IMG/VR virus record: IMGVR_UViG_3300025000_000253
Span: 1 to 37,233 of that record
Reading direction: 5' to 3' (one strand)
DNA: 37,233 nt
Origin: a virus
Shown here: positions 16,470 to 24,803 of the stretch, in pieces
Layout of the letters: each line of letters begins with the position of its first letter
Numbering within the stretch: position 1 is the first letter of the stretch
Notes under the pieces: model-generated
Told to the model about the DNA's origin: nothing
Database searches by the model: none
Seen by the model: only the letters and a program-made list of their open reading frames with translations
Position numbers and translations under genes: made by a program

Positions 16470-16954
16470 GTTGTCACGGTACCACTTTGGCTTCCCATGG
16501 AATCAAAGCCTTTGCCCGCCTTCGTCTTCCGGCGCAGCTCCCTTGCCCGATCGCGCTCTTCGTGTTCCTGGCAGGACAGGTCGATGTCGGCCTTGATGGC
16601 GTGTTTAACTGTCCTGTAGACGCACTCGAAGTATCTGGCGAACAGCTCTTCGGTCTCCCTGGGTATGGACACGCACCGGCTCGAATCCATTAGCCACTGG
16701 AGGCGACAGACCAGATGGATGCACTCGTGGGCGATTACCGCAGTGTCATATTCGTCGTGCACGAACAGTATGTAGAGGAGTATGTTTGTACTCTTGTCAT
16801 TCGAGAGCATCCCGACCTCACCTATGGTTCCATCCTTGAGTTCGAACTTGTCCGCCCCGGACTTCCTGAAAGCCTCGACTATCTCGCTGCGTGTCCCGGC
16901 GACCACACGGACACTCCTATCGACCACCGGGATCGTAACCTTCTTGTCTACCAT
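16466..16954 (-). CDS. Small HExxH metallopeptidase-like head-region protein
   Basis: 162 residues. HECIH at about 76-80, preceded by a hydrophobic TAVIA strand and followed by a helix with RETEELFARYFE (possible third zinc ligand at about 100-103), is the pattern of small zinc metallopeptidases. Similar single-domain HExxH proteins occur in head-completion regions of many phages; what they cut is not established. The N-terminus is a short beta region. It starts a new transcription unit: a strong terminator and a tandem GTTTA pair lie just upstream. The ATG is preceded by GGAGA. Confidence 0.65.
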   Translation of the reverse strand: MVDKKVTIPVVDRSVRVVAGTRSEIVEAFRKSGADKFELKDGTIGEVGMLSNDKSTNILLYILFVHDEYDTAVIAHECIHLVCRLQWLMDSSRCVSIPRETEELFARYFECVYRTVKHAIKADIDLSCQEHEERDRARELRRKTKAGKGFDSMGSQSGTVTT

Positions 16955-16965
16955 GCCAATTCTCC

Positions 16966-16981
16966 GTTTATCGGGTGTTTA
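16966..16981 (+). repeat. Tandem GTTTA box pair, 11-bp spacing (after capsid cement gene)
   Basis: GTTTA at 16966-16970 and 16977-16981, exactly 11 bp apart, in CCGTTTATCGGGTGTTTACA. It lies between the terminator stem and the start of the next gene. Confidence 0.5.
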
Positions 16982-17011
16982 CAAAGACGGCGGCATCGAG
17001 TGCCGCCGTCT
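16979..17011 (-). terminator. Rho-independent terminator splitting head genes
   Basis: AGACGGCGGCA (16985-16995) and TGCCGCCGTCT (17001-17011) form a perfect 11-bp GC-rich stem with a five-base loop. On the minus strand it is followed by TTTGTAAA. It sits 20 bases after the 131-residue gene and should reduce transcription into the connector and tail genes, a common way to make more capsid than tail protein. Confidence 0.75.
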
Positions 17012-17030
17012 AGACCAGTTGCTTGGATTG

Positions 17031-17426
17031 TTACCGGGGAACGTGCACCGGATATGCATCGATGCTTCCGGCTGCCGCCACGTCGTCGCTCTCCATGACC
17101 ACGGCGGTATACGCCTTCGCGGTCGAGGGCAATACCAGGGTCAACAGCCGTGTCTTGGCCGCCACGGTCCCAGCCGGTACGACTACCTCGGCGATCTTGG
17201 TGGAGACAGCATCGGAGGAATCCCCGTGGTAGACCCCGATCGTCAGTTGTGTCGCTTCCGTGATGGTCAATGCCTCGTTTACTACGATCCTGAGCTCGAT
17301 GGAGGCATTCATCGCTCCGGATTCAGTCTTCAGCGCCACGCTGGACTTGCTTGCATTCTGCGGGACCGCTTCCTTGTCGAAATACATTTCGCCAGCGATC
17401 CGCAGGTCGTCATTCATCTTTTTCAA
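17031..17426 (-). CDS. Capsid cement / decoration protein
   Basis: 131 residues from a TTG start at 17426 with AAGGAG six bases upstream; an ATG three codons later is poorly spaced. After a short N-terminal segment the sequence is beta-rich (SVALKTESGAMNASIELRIVV, LTIGVYHGDSSD, VVVPAGTVAAKTRLLTLVLP), as in the Bbp16-type proteins that follow major capsid genes and decorate the shell. It lies directly downstream of the major capsid gene and is followed by a strong terminator. Confidence 0.7.
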   Translation of the reverse strand: MKKMNDDLRIAGEMYFDKEAVPQNASKSSVALKTESGAMNASIELRIVVNEALTITEATQLTIGVYHGDSSDAVSTKIAEVVVPAGTVAAKTRLLTLVLPSTAKAYTAVVMESDDVAAAGSIDAYPVHVPR

Positions 17427-17441
17427 ACCGAACTCCTTCCC

Positions 17442-18344
17442 TTATTCGAAGGGCACGGCCGCTTCGTCGCCGTCCTTGAAGTTATACGAACCGACGATGG
17501 GAATCATGTTCCATGATCCGATCTGGCGGTTGTAGTCCGTATCGCCCCTGCCCATCTGGAGACTAGTCCCCTTGAACTCGTTCAACAGGTTGATCGTCTT
17601 AGGGTGTCCATAGATGAACGTCTGTCCCGCATCCCCTGCCCGCGCATCGGAAAGCGCGTCGTCGATCATCATCGCCGTGGGGACGTGTGTCGCATCGACG
17701 TTCACGATCGCGGAGATGCACTGCGGGTTCGCAAGGAGGAAGCCGAGATAGCTTTTGAAGTCCGCGCCATACACCGTCTTGCCATCCTTGTTCTTGTACG
17801 GCTCTCCGCCGGACAGGAACATGGTCTCGAGCATCGCGCCCTGGCCGAACCCGTTGGGATCGTACAGACCGCTCATATCCCCCTCGGACCATCTTGCGAT
17901 GATGAATGACCGCCCGGTACCGCCAGCATTGACGGCCTTCCCCTGTACGATCGCATAGGCGAGCAACAGGTCGTAGATCAGACTGGTCTCGGTGTCCATC
18001 GATGTCTTCTGGATGATCTTGTTGACACGCATGGCCAGGTAGTCGGCGAAATCCCCACCCTTGGTGATCTGGTTGACGATATCCACGCCAGCCTCGATGG
18101 TGAATCCAAGGATCCCCAGGTTGAGCCAGTTCAACTTCGTGGTCATACCGGCTGCCGGAAGAGCCCCGTCGATATCGACAAATCCACCCCCGACCACATC
18201 TGTCAGCTGCTGGTAAGCATGTTGCAAACCATGGGTCGACGGTTGCCAATCGATGCTGGCGATGATCGGACTGTTGTTTGTCAGGTAGTCGACCTGGTGC
18301 GGTTGCACCGTCGCGTGCGCCGCAGAGAGTTCAGTTAACAACAT
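17442..18344 (-). CDS. Major capsid protein
   Basis: 300 residues. The position (scaffold, this gene, cement protein, terminator) and sequence fit a HK97-fold capsid protein. There is an N-terminal arm, a long helix region (AGVDIVNQITKGGDFADYLAMRV), then alternating strands and loops. The end is IGSWNMIPIVGSYNFKDGDEAAV, typical of shell proteins. The late FIYGHPKTINLLNEF element resembles the P-loop/A-domain part of many capsid proteins. No delta domain or protease is seen; a separate scaffold gene is adjacent. The protein starts two bases from the scaffold stop. Confidence 0.85.
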   Translation of the reverse strand: MLLTELSAAHATVQPHQVDYLTNNSPIIASIDWQPSTHGLQHAYQQLTDVVGGGFVDIDGALPAAGMTTKLNWLNLGILGFTIEAGVDIVNQITKGGDFADYLAMRVNKIIQKTSMDTETSLIYDLLLAYAIVQGKAVNAGGTGRSFIIARWSEGDMSGLYDPNGFGQGAMLETMFLSGGEPYKNKDGKTVYGADFKSYLGFLLANPQCISAIVNVDATHVPTAMMIDDALSDARAGDAGQTFIYGHPKTINLLNEFKGTSLQMGRGDTDYNRQIGSWNMIPIVGSYNFKDGDEAAVPFE

Positions 18345-18345
18345 C

Positions 18346-18915
18346 TCACTTCGCTCCTTTCTTCTTGTTCAGAAGAGCGCGGAAGTAATTTGAGGGGTTT
18401 ACTTCCTTCTTGTCATCGTCGCCAGCCGTCCCTCCCGGGGTCGTGGTCTTCGCGACTTCCTTCTTCACTTTTGCCTCGGTGTCCGCGGCGACAGTCTTGA
18501 TCAAGGCTTCGAGCAACTCGCCAGCCTTCTTGATATCTTCTGCCGAAGATCCGGAAAGCAGCGGCGTGTAGTCCTCGGAAAGGCCCAGGGCCTTCAGCTG
18601 CAGCGCCCTGTGCTCGGACAGCAACGAGTTCTTAGTCTCGTCGATCTCCGCCTTCTGGCGCTCCTCGTCGGTAAGCTTCGCCTTCTCGGCATCGGCCAAC
18701 TTCTTCTCCGCAGCCTTGCGGGCCGTCTCCTCGGCCTTGAGCTTCTTCTTGAGCTCGGCGGATTCATCCTTTCCCTTGCCGTCATCACCAGGGGGATCGG
18801 TTGCTTTCGGCGGGTCGACCGGATCCTTGGGTGGATCGGCCGGAGTTCCCCCACCGCCACCGCCCGGATCAGCGGCCATGAGAAGCAGGAACAATGGATT
18901 CCATAATTTGCGCAT
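18346..18915 (-). CDS. Capsid scaffolding protein (DUF4355-like)
   Basis: 189 residues from ATG 18915, which has AGGAGG five bases upstream. After a short hydrophobic start comes a Gly/Pro/Asp-rich low-complexity linker (about 17-50). A long charged coiled coil follows (ELKKKLKAEETARKAAEKK, then LADAEKAKLTDEERQ), with a C-terminal helical part ending in NYFRALLNKKKG, the likely coat-binding end. This is the pattern of DUF4355-type scaffolds encoded before the major capsid gene. It guides procapsid assembly and is then lost or cleaved. Confidence 0.82.
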   Translation of the reverse strand: MRKLWNPLFLLLMAADPGGGGGGTPADPPKDPVDPPKATDPPGDDGKGKDESAELKKKLKAEETARKAAEKKLADAEKAKLTDEERQKAEIDETKNSLLSEHRALQLKALGLSEDYTPLLSGSSAEDIKKAGELLEALIKTVAADTEAKVKKEVAKTTTPGGTAGDDDKKEVNPSNYFRALLNKKKGAK

Positions 18916-19158
18916 ATACGCCTCCTTGTAAATCGATTCTCCCAAAGCCTAGCAAACGGGAGCCGGATAAAATCAAAAGGTTTTCAATGACGGTTTCCGC
19001 CATATTTCCGGAAATCACCTTCGTTTTCACAATCGGGAAGCCTCCAGTGGCGTCCGATTGTTCCCAGAGGCGTTTAACGGCGTTGATAAACGGGGGTTTC
19101 GGCAAAAGCCGTCCCATTCGAGGTCTGCTTCGGGCAAAGCCCGTCAGCGAGCTGTTTT
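18916..19158. promoter_or_regulatory. 243-bp gap upstream of the scaffold gene (regulatory)
   Basis: No convincing gene. It holds GTTTA at 19072-19076 and an inverted TAAAC at 19087-19091 (CGTTGATAAACG), a perfect 12-bp palindrome ATTTCCGGAAAT at 19004-19015, and a short CGGGC-AAA-GCCCG hairpin near 19132-19146. The distance from the F-like gene suggests a separate promoter for scaffold and capsid, but I see no good -35/-10 pair. An open frame of 82 codons at 18869-19117 (minus) covers part of it and runs into the scaffold start; I do not call it. Confidence 0.35.
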
Positions 19159-20136
19159 TCAGCCTCCCAAGGTCCGGGCCTCAAGCGCTGCTTTCCACTG
19201 GTCGTAGGTCTGGTACGGGCGGATCCCGTCGCCGCGGACATACCGCTCCTTCGGCGGAAGTCCCTTGACCTGGGCGCGGATCCGGCACCGGCAATTGATA
19301 TCGAACGATGCCACACCCGAATGCAGCGGGGCGCTCACCCATCCTATCGACGGCACGTACCAGCCCTGCTCCTGCTTTGCCACCCCATCCAGGGCGCCAT
19401 GCTCCGGGCGTGTCCTGCCATCAAGTGTGGCATCCCATATCTCCTCGATGGTGCATCCCATATCTTGTGCCTTCCCATAAGCTGCGGCCTGTCCATCGAC
19501 CATGACACGCTGACCCTCGGTTCTCGCCACGGTCATGGACCGGTATGCCGCTCCCTTGTCGATGAATTGTGCCCGCTTGCCATCCGCAGCTATCCTGACC
19601 CCCAGCGCATCGCTGATCTTCTTGGACAACTTGTCGTAGCTGTCTCCCCTGATGATGGCCAAGCCGATCTCGTTTCTCACCGCATCGACCGATTTGATCC
19701 GGGCCAAAGCCAACGCCCTGCTGTCGGCAAACTTGGACAGAGGAGAATTGACGATCGCCTCCACCGCCCCCTTCGGAACCACACCCCAGTTGAGCGCCAT
19801 GCCACCCACCTGGTCTATGGTATAGGCATGCCGGTAGAAGGCCGCCTTGTATTGCTCCCCGGCAAGCCGGTGCGACAGGTCGTCCACCTCGACTAGCTTC
19901 TCTTTGAGTATGCTGGCGATATTGTCCTGGAGATGGACCAGCCTCTGGTACTTGCTCATCTCGGCATTCGTCAGTACCCCGTCCTTCCCATACTTGTTGT
20001 AGATCGAACGCAACGTGTTGCGGATATCGTACAGGGCGGTGCCATAGAGCCTGATGATCTGCCGCTCCTCATTCTCCAGTATCCGGGCAAGGGCGACCTG
20101 TGCCTCCCTGTAAAGCCGGTCATACAGTTTGGCCAT
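19159..20136 (-). CDS. Minor head protein, Mu gpF-like
   Basis: 325 residues from ATG 20136, which follows GGAG; an ATG three codons upstream lies within the portal gene and has no better site. Long helical N-terminal part (LARILENEERQIIRLYGTALYD). The C-terminal Mu-F domain is clear: MTVARTEGQRVMVDGQ, then EEIWDATLDGRTRPEHGALDG, and SFDINCRCRIR. The last two elements are the family hallmark (PF04233). Such proteins bind the portal and help head assembly or DNA entry. It overlaps the portal 3' end by 17 bases. Confidence 0.92.
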   Translation of the reverse strand: MAKLYDRLYREAQVALARILENEERQIIRLYGTALYDIRNTLRSIYNKYGKDGVLTNAEMSKYQRLVHLQDNIASILKEKLVEVDDLSHRLAGEQYKAAFYRHAYTIDQVGGMALNWGVVPKGAVEAIVNSPLSKFADSRALALARIKSVDAVRNEIGLAIIRGDSYDKLSKKISDALGVRIAADGKRAQFIDKGAAYRSMTVARTEGQRVMVDGQAAAYGKAQDMGCTIEEIWDATLDGRTRPEHGALDGVAKQEQGWYVPSIGWVSAPLHSGVASFDINCRCRIRAQVKGLPPKERYVRGDGIRPYQTYDQWKAALEARTLGG

Positions 20137-21454
20137 AGGCTCCACCGGTCAGATTCACGTTGGTCATATCCTGGCTCCTGCGCTCCCGATCCTCTTCCAG
20201 CCTTTTTTCCTCGTCATCCACATCGACGACGATACCAGCCTTCTGCAGCTGTTCGAGTGCGGTCTTTCGGCTTATGATCGCCTCGGCCTTCACCACATTG
20301 TCCACCAATGTCGTGCTCTCGTTGGGGAGATTGCGTTTCCAGTTGACCACCATTCCATCCAGGTTTCCGGAGCTCTGGCCCATCCAGGTGAGAAAATTGT
20401 TGACCAGTCGCATGCGCCTCATTAAACCGTTGGTAAACTCGCTCTGCTTGTCCCCGGCGACCATAACCTCGAAGGTCGCATACAGGTACTTCAGCGCCTC
20501 GCCGGACTGTTGGGCCATGGCATCCTTGTCATCCAGGTTAGGAACCCCGCTCATGGCGTAGATCAAACCCTCGATTACCTTGCGCAGGACTTCCCGTCCT
20601 TCGTAGGCACCTTCCTTCGTCAAGTACTCGGCAACAGCGTCCGCATCCAGTCCATCGATTACCCTCAGACGGATCAGCTTGTCCAGCGCTTCGTCATCCA
20701 GGGAGAAGTTCTTCAGGATCAGCAGGGCGTCGGCATACTTGCCATCCTCATCCAATCCGTTGGCCAGGATCTCGTCGTGGGCATCGATGAGCGACAGGAT
20801 CGACTCGATGTCTCCCATACCCTCTTCGTTGTTCCGGAACTCGATCACCGGCACTTCGCCGAATTGGTGGGCGACCACGCCCTTGGATACGACCTTCTCG
20901 CGGCTGTAGTGGAACATCTCGATGCGATCCGTATAATACACCTCGACCACGTCCCCATCCCCGCTGGGATAGAAGTTGATCGCGGCGATCATCCTCGGCT
21001 TCACCGTACGGCTATAGATAGGGACCACCTGCGACGCCTTTACCCGCGAGAACTCCGGCCGCCCTTCGTCGTTGTCCACGAACAGGATCTCGAATGCGCT
21101 GCCATATTTCGCCTGGTCGCGACCGAGCTTCACATTCTCGGTCTGTTCGTCCTCATGGTCGTAGATCGCGGTGATCAGGTTGGTCAGATCGACATCGCTC
21201 CCATCGGGCCACGCATAGGTGATCGCGCCCTCCTTGAACATGAAGCCGGTGACCATCTTGATGAGCTTGCGGCCGAACGGCACGGGAATCTTGTGCTCAT
21301 GGCTGCTCTCGATTATGGTCGGGTTCTGCCCCTTGTAATACTTGTCGATATTGGCGATGTCGAGGTTGTGCAGCTGCTTCCATTGCATTGCCGCCCTCAC
21401 CTGCTCCTCGGTCAATCTTCCGTTGGTCAAATCCGTCTGGTAAATCGGTATCAT
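20120..21454 (-). CDS. Portal protein (SPP1 gp6-like)
   Basis: 444 residues; the ATG at 21454 overlaps the terminase stop (ATGA) and has GAGG upstream. The order of elements fits the SPP1/gp6-type portal family: an N-terminal helical wing (EEQVRAAMQWKQLHNLDIANIDKYYKG), the NPTIIESSHEHKIPVPFGRKLI strand region, the GFMF and LGRDQAKYGSAFEILF segments, and a long stem and crown region with YAMSGVPNLDDKDAM. It forms the dodecameric DNA channel of the capsid. Mu itself has a DUF935-type portal, so this part is a different lineage from the Mu packaging genes beside it. Confidence 0.88.
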   Translation of the reverse strand: MIPIYQTDLTNGRLTEEQVRAAMQWKQLHNLDIANIDKYYKGQNPTIIESSHEHKIPVPFGRKLIKMVTGFMFKEGAITYAWPDGSDVDLTNLITAIYDHEDEQTENVKLGRDQAKYGSAFEILFVDNDEGRPEFSRVKASQVVPIYSRTVKPRMIAAINFYPSGDGDVVEVYYTDRIEMFHYSREKVVSKGVVAHQFGEVPVIEFRNNEEGMGDIESILSLIDAHDEILANGLDEDGKYADALLILKNFSLDDEALDKLIRLRVIDGLDADAVAEYLTKEGAYEGREVLRKVIEGLIYAMSGVPNLDDKDAMAQQSGEALKYLYATFEVMVAGDKQSEFTNGLMRRMRLVNNFLTWMGQSSGNLDGMVVNWKRNLPNESTTLVDNVVKAEAIISRKTALEQLQKAGIVVDVDDEEKRLEEDRERRSQDMTNVNLTGGAYGQTV

Positions 21455-23028
21455 ATCCTCGCCTCTCTTCTCCAGAGCCTTTCCCTGCCCTTCCTGGCCG
21501 ATCGGACAGCACCATCGCCACCCCCATGGGTCTCGCCGACCTTGATCGCATACCACAGGGCGTCGCACAAGTCGTCGTATCCGGCGGCAGGGAATCCCAC
21601 CAGCTGGTCGATCAGATCCTCGTTTCCGGGACCGAACTGCAACAGACCGTTCTCCACCAACGGGCTGATGCCGATCATCCTGGCTTCCTTGCTGGCACGT
21701 CCCGGCTTCATTCCCCTGATCGGAAGATGCAGCCCTTCCTTGGCAGCCTCGGCGGCTATCTCCTTCTTGTATATCTCCTGGAATGCGACATTCTCCATGC
21801 CCGCACGCCGGTACCTGAATAGCCGGTACCGGTCTATGACCCGACGCTTGAAGGTCTCGGTCGACTGCTTCTTTCCGTTGCTGCTGATCACGTATATGCT
21901 TCCGGAGCCCTTCTCCCGGCCGATCAGCACCACCGCGCTCTGGTCGTGGGCCCCGGTCGCCGGGTCTATCCCCTCGTATAGCGCCAGCTTCTCCGGAAGT
22001 TGCGACCGCTTCACCCGCCTGATCCAAGCCGCCTTGAATATCCTGTCCTCATCGCTCAGTGGTCGGGACAGGAATTCGATGGCATAGGCGATCGATCCGA
22101 TCTCCTCCTGGATACGCTTCAGATCCTCCCACGTATAGCGCTCGGGCCAAAGCGGGGTGTCGCTCTTGCCACCCTTCTTCGACGGGACCTCGGCGGCAAA
22201 GCGCAGTCCGATCCAGCCGGGCTTCTTCCCGGCCTTGATATCCTTCAGGATCCTTGACGGCAGATCATCCTCGTTGGTGATCGTATTGACGATGACGATC
22301 ATGGCCTCGGTACCCAGGGGCAGGATTGTCCGGCTGAACCACCGGGCGACCTTCTCGCGCATCCGGCTGCTGTCCGACTCCTCATCCTTGAGCGTATCGT
22401 CGACGATGATCAGGTCGGGGCGGTATTGCTTGTTCCTCCGTCCCCTTAAGCTGCCACCCTTGCCCTTGGCCATGACGGCCGTGCCGTTTGTGAGGGTAAG
22501 GAAGCTCTTGTTCCAAGGAGTCGATGCCAGGGAGCCGAAGTCGTCGAGGATGCGGTCGTTGTTTTCGATCGCCTCGCGGATATTCGACATCTGCGCCTCC
22601 GCATCGTCCTTGCTGGCCCCGATGATGAGGATGAAGTTCGCCTTCTTGAACAGCATGCACCACAAGGGGTACGCGAAGGTCATCCGGGTCGACTTTCCGT
22701 GCTGGCGCGGCTCGACGTCTACGATACCCCGAAGGTTCTTCGCGGGCCGGAAGGTACCGCGGAAATCCTCGGGAACAAGCAGCTTGAGTTCGGTTGCCTG
22801 TTCCTCGGTCAGCTCCCTGGCTTGGATCACATCGTAGAGGATCCTCTGGTACCGTGCGGGAGGGGTGGTGAAGTATTCCGGCAAATAGTATTCGCAAAAG
22901 TATGGGAAGTTGCAGCGGGCCTTCGAGATGCGTTTGTCGCGGGATTCGCGTTGCTCCACCGACTCGGCGGCATGCGCAAGCTGGGGATTCCGGTCCGCCA
23001 GTTCCTGCAGCGCAGATTTCCTGCTCAT
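21451..23028 (-). CDS. Large terminase subunit (Mu gp28-like)
   Basis: 525 residues. ATPase domain: RQHGKS at about 108-113 in the Walker A place, DLIIVDD (acidic pair at about 210-211) as Walker B, then NTITNEDD as a coupling motif. Nuclease domain, RNase H-like: LYEGIDPATG with the first metal Asp at about 370, and GYDDLCDALWYAI near 495-507 with the last Asps. It packages DNA by the headful mode expected for transposable phages. The gene overlaps portal and DUF3486 genes by four bases each. Confidence 0.93.
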   Translation of the reverse strand: MSRKSALQELADRNPQLAHAAESVEQRESRDKRISKARCNFPYFCEYYLPEYFTTPPARYQRILYDVIQARELTEEQATELKLLVPEDFRGTFRPAKNLRGIVDVEPRQHGKSTRMTFAYPLWCMLFKKANFILIIGASKDDAEAQMSNIREAIENNDRILDDFGSLASTPWNKSFLTLTNGTAVMAKGKGGSLRGRRNKQYRPDLIIVDDTLKDEESDSSRMREKVARWFSRTILPLGTEAMIVIVNTITNEDDLPSRILKDIKAGKKPGWIGLRFAAEVPSKKGGKSDTPLWPERYTWEDLKRIQEEIGSIAYAIEFLSRPLSDEDRIFKAAWIRRVKRSQLPEKLALYEGIDPATGAHDQSAVVLIGREKGSGSIYVISSNGKKQSTETFKRRVIDRYRLFRYRRAGMENVAFQEIYKKEIAAEAAKEGLHLPIRGMKPGRASKEARMIGISPLVENGLLQFGPGNEDLIDQLVGFPAAGYDDLCDALWYAIKVGETHGGGDGAVRSARKGRERLWRREARI

Positions 23029-23546
23029 GCCCTGACCTCGATGCGAGCGATCGCTTCCTGCAGCTGTGCGAGCAATTCCGGACGGTCGTTCAATACGGTC
23101 GCGAGTTCATCATAGATGACGGCCTTGGCCTTGTCGGCCCCGCTCTGGAAGCTGAGGCGCAGCTTGGCGATCTCGCTCTTGCTCCGTGTCAGACTGTTAA
23201 TGAACTTGCCCAGGTCGGCCGGACTCTCGAAGGCGATCGACTCGATGCTCTTGGTGTACTCGAAAGCCTTTGCGGTAAGGAAGTCGACGATGACCTCCTG
23301 GGTGTCGGTGGCCGGGTTGTCCCGGAACACGTTCACCAATTCCACGGCCTCTTCCCTGGCCTTGTTCAGATCCAGGGCGATCTGCTTGTTGCTCTTTACT
23401 GTCCGGCGGATCGACTCCCTGGAGATGTCGTACCCGTCGCCACGCAACTTCTTCTCGATCTCCTCGAAGGTTAACTTGTCCGCATTATAGAGCCTGATGA
23501 TCTCCTGGACGATGCCGAGCATCTCGGCCTTCTGTCGCTTTCCCAT
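23025..23546 (-). CDS. DUF3486 packaging protein (Mu gp27-like)
   Basis: 173 residues from ATG 23546. Helical throughout. The first half is a helix-turn-helix-type region (EIIRLYNADKLTFEEIEKKL, then YDISRESIRRTVKSNK), as in DUF3486 proteins placed before the large terminase in Mu-like phages. That place suggests a small-terminase-like role in DNA recognition, which is not proven for the family. The start follows AAGGGA weakly. Confidence 0.82.
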   Translation of the reverse strand: MGKRQKAEMLGIVQEIIRLYNADKLTFEEIEKKLRGDGYDISRESIRRTVKSNKQIALDLNKAREEAVELVNVFRDNPATDTQEVIVDFLTAKAFEYTKSIESIAFESPADLGKFINSLTRSKSEIAKLRLSFQSGADKAKAVIYDELATVLNDRPELLAQLQEAIARIEVRA

Positions 23547-23547
23547 A

Positions 23548-23850
23548 TCATATGTCCCTTTCGTCGATGACGATAACACCGGCATCGGAAATCGAATGCT
23601 CGACAAGGTTGATCCCCTTGGGACTGATCTTGTAGAAATTGACCTTGTCTAAAGCCCGGTACGGATGCTGTCGCTCGATCTTCAAGGAGAGTCCGCTGTC
23701 GGCCAGATAGTTGAGCGCGTGCTCGATGGCCGCGGGGCGATGGTATTGGAAGTACGCGGCGATGATGCTGCTCTCCTTCGCCTCGGACGGATAGATGTTC
23801 TTCAGAAACTGCAGAAGGTCTCCCCGCAGCGTCTTTTCCTGCTCGTTCAT
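23548..23850 (-). CDS. Small winged-helix protein (Mu gp26 position)
   Basis: 100 residues from ATG 23850, overlapping the stop of the upstream gene (ATGA), with GGAGAG upstream. The helix pattern AAYFQYHRPAAIEHALNYLADSGL, followed by VNFYKISPKGINLVEHSI, is a winged-helix arrangement. It is in the place of Mu gp26 in the packaging operon. A DNA-binding role is inferred; target unknown. Confidence 0.7.
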   Translation of the reverse strand: MNEQEKTLRGDLLQFLKNIYPSEAKESSIIAAYFQYHRPAAIEHALNYLADSGLSLKIERQHPYRALDKVNFYKISPKGINLVEHSISDAGVIVIDERDI

Positions 23851-24218
23851 GTTTTTTCTCTCCTTGATATCTCCAGGATAAACTGGTCGAGCCGCTTTCC
23901 CAAATCCCTGATCTCCGACCGCCACCCCCCGAAGGACTCCTGGACATAGGCCTTGTCGGCGTAGTTCTGCTCGACGTAGGTGATGCGCCGGTTCAGCTTC
24001 TCTATGACCTCATCCTGCTTCTTGCTGCGCTCCTCGTTGCGGGAATCCGCAGCCTCCAGCTGTTCGCGTACCGCGTCCTTGACCGACCTGACCTCCTCGG
24101 CCAGCCGATCGATCTTCTCCTTGCTTCCCTTGAGCATCTGGATAAATACCACGACCAGCAGGATCAGGAGCGGTACGACTCCAAATTGGTTTATGAGTGA
24201 CATGAACTCCACGGCCAT
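23847..24218 (-). CDS. DUF2730-like membrane coiled-coil protein (Mu gp25-like)
   Basis: 123 residues: one N-terminal membrane segment (about 11-27, GVVPLLILLVVVFIQML) and then a long charged coiled coil. This is the shape of the DUF2730 (Mu gp25) proteins, and the place in the operon is right. Role not known. The ATG at 24218 is very close to its GGGGG; an ATG five codons inside is an alternative start. Confidence 0.75.
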   Translation of the reverse strand: MAVEFMSLINQFGVVPLLILLVVVFIQMLKGSKEKIDRLAEEVRSVKDAVREQLEAADSRNEERSKKQDEVIEKLNRRITYVEQNYADKAYVQESFGGWRSEIRDLGKRLDQFILEISRREKT

Positions 24219-24232
24219 TCCCCCTTGATGCA

Positions 24233-24248
24233 GTTTACCGGTTGTTTA
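24233..24248 (+). repeat. Tandem GTTTA box pair, 11-bp spacing (after spanins)
   Basis: GTTTA at 24233-24237 and 24244-24248, exactly 11 bp apart, in CAGTTTACCGGTTGTTTACT. It lies in the short gap between the lysis genes and the packaging operon. A perfect inverted pair CCGGTTG/CAACCGG (24238-24267) overlaps it. Confidence 0.5.
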
Positions 24249-24560
24249 CTGGCTGAAATCAACCGGTTTTCCTTGGACGATGTCGATGATCGTTTGATAG
24301 TAGAATTCGGCAAGATCGTAGAACCGTTCCCAGTCGCTTCCATATTTGGTCAGACGGCTCACATTGATAGTCTGGGCCTTCAGTGCCTCGGACGTATCGG
24401 CCGGAAGCCGCTCCAGGGTGGGTCTGGTCGGGATGGCAGTAGCCAGCGGAGGAACCTCGATGGGTTCAGTCCGCACTTGTGCCGTCTGGCAGGCGACCAG
24501 CATTCCAACCGTCAATAATATCGTTGCCAGCCTCAATGATTTCTTCATCCGTTTGCGCAT
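24246..24560 (-). CDS. Outer-membrane spanin (Rz1-like lipoprotein)
   Basis: 104 residues from ATG 24560, which has AGGAGG nine bases upstream. Clear lipoprotein signal: MRKRMKKSLRLATILLTVGM, then the lipobox LVAC with the Cys at about 24. A Pro-rich, mostly polar mature part follows. It starts inside the inner-spanin gene in another frame (95-base overlap), the classic Rz/Rz1 nesting. It would sit in the outer membrane and pair with the inner spanin to fuse the membranes at lysis, which implies a diderm host. Confidence 0.8.
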   Translation of the reverse strand: MRKRMKKSLRLATILLTVGMLVACQTAQVRTEPIEVPPLATAIPTRPTLERLPADTSEALKAQTINVSRLTKYGSDWERFYDLAEFYYQTIIDIVQGKPVDFSQ

Positions 24561-24798
24561 CCTGGATAGCCTCCTCTTCCTTCGCTTGTTCCTCTTCCGA
24601 AGCCGACTGTTGGGCATGTGCCTGTGCGGCAGTTTCGGATGCCGCTTCAAGGACATCGTTCTGTTTCGCATGGTGGACCAGCTGTTGCCGCTGCTGCTCG
24701 ATGACCTTGTCCTTCTTCTTGCCTTTACGTTTTTCCAGACCCAACAGGGCCAGGAGTGCCGCGAACAGCACTCCTGCAATGGCGATGATCGTTTCCAT
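24466..24798 (-). CDS. Inner-membrane spanin (Rz-like)
   Basis: 110 residues: N-terminal membrane anchor (ETIIAIAGVLFAALLALLGL), a basic stretch, then a Gln/Glu/Ala-rich coiled coil reaching the C-terminus. This is the shape of an inner spanin, and the lipoprotein gene nested in its 3' end strongly supports it. The start follows GAGG and nearly abuts the end of the holin-like gene. Confidence 0.78.
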   Translation of the reverse strand: METIIAIAGVLFAALLALLGLEKRKGKKKDKVIEQQRQQLVHHAKQNDVLEAASETAAQAHAQQSASEEEQAKEEEAIQDAQTDEEIIEAGNDIIDGWNAGRLPDGTSAD

Positions 24799-24803
24799 GA
24801 TAA

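Noticed and set aside
18869-19117. 82-codon minus-strand frame in the gap before the scaffold gene
   Set aside because: No ribosome site and its end covers the scaffold gene's start and AGGAGG; could be a decayed gene but there is not enough support.
20510-22087. 525-codon plus-strand frame opposite portal and terminase
   Set aside because: Antisense shadow of two sure genes that are well recognised on the minus strand.
24238-24267. CCGGTTG/CAACCGG stem as terminator after the spanins
   Set aside because: No T-run follows on the minus strand and the loop holds the spanin stop and a GTTTA box; more likely part of the box region.
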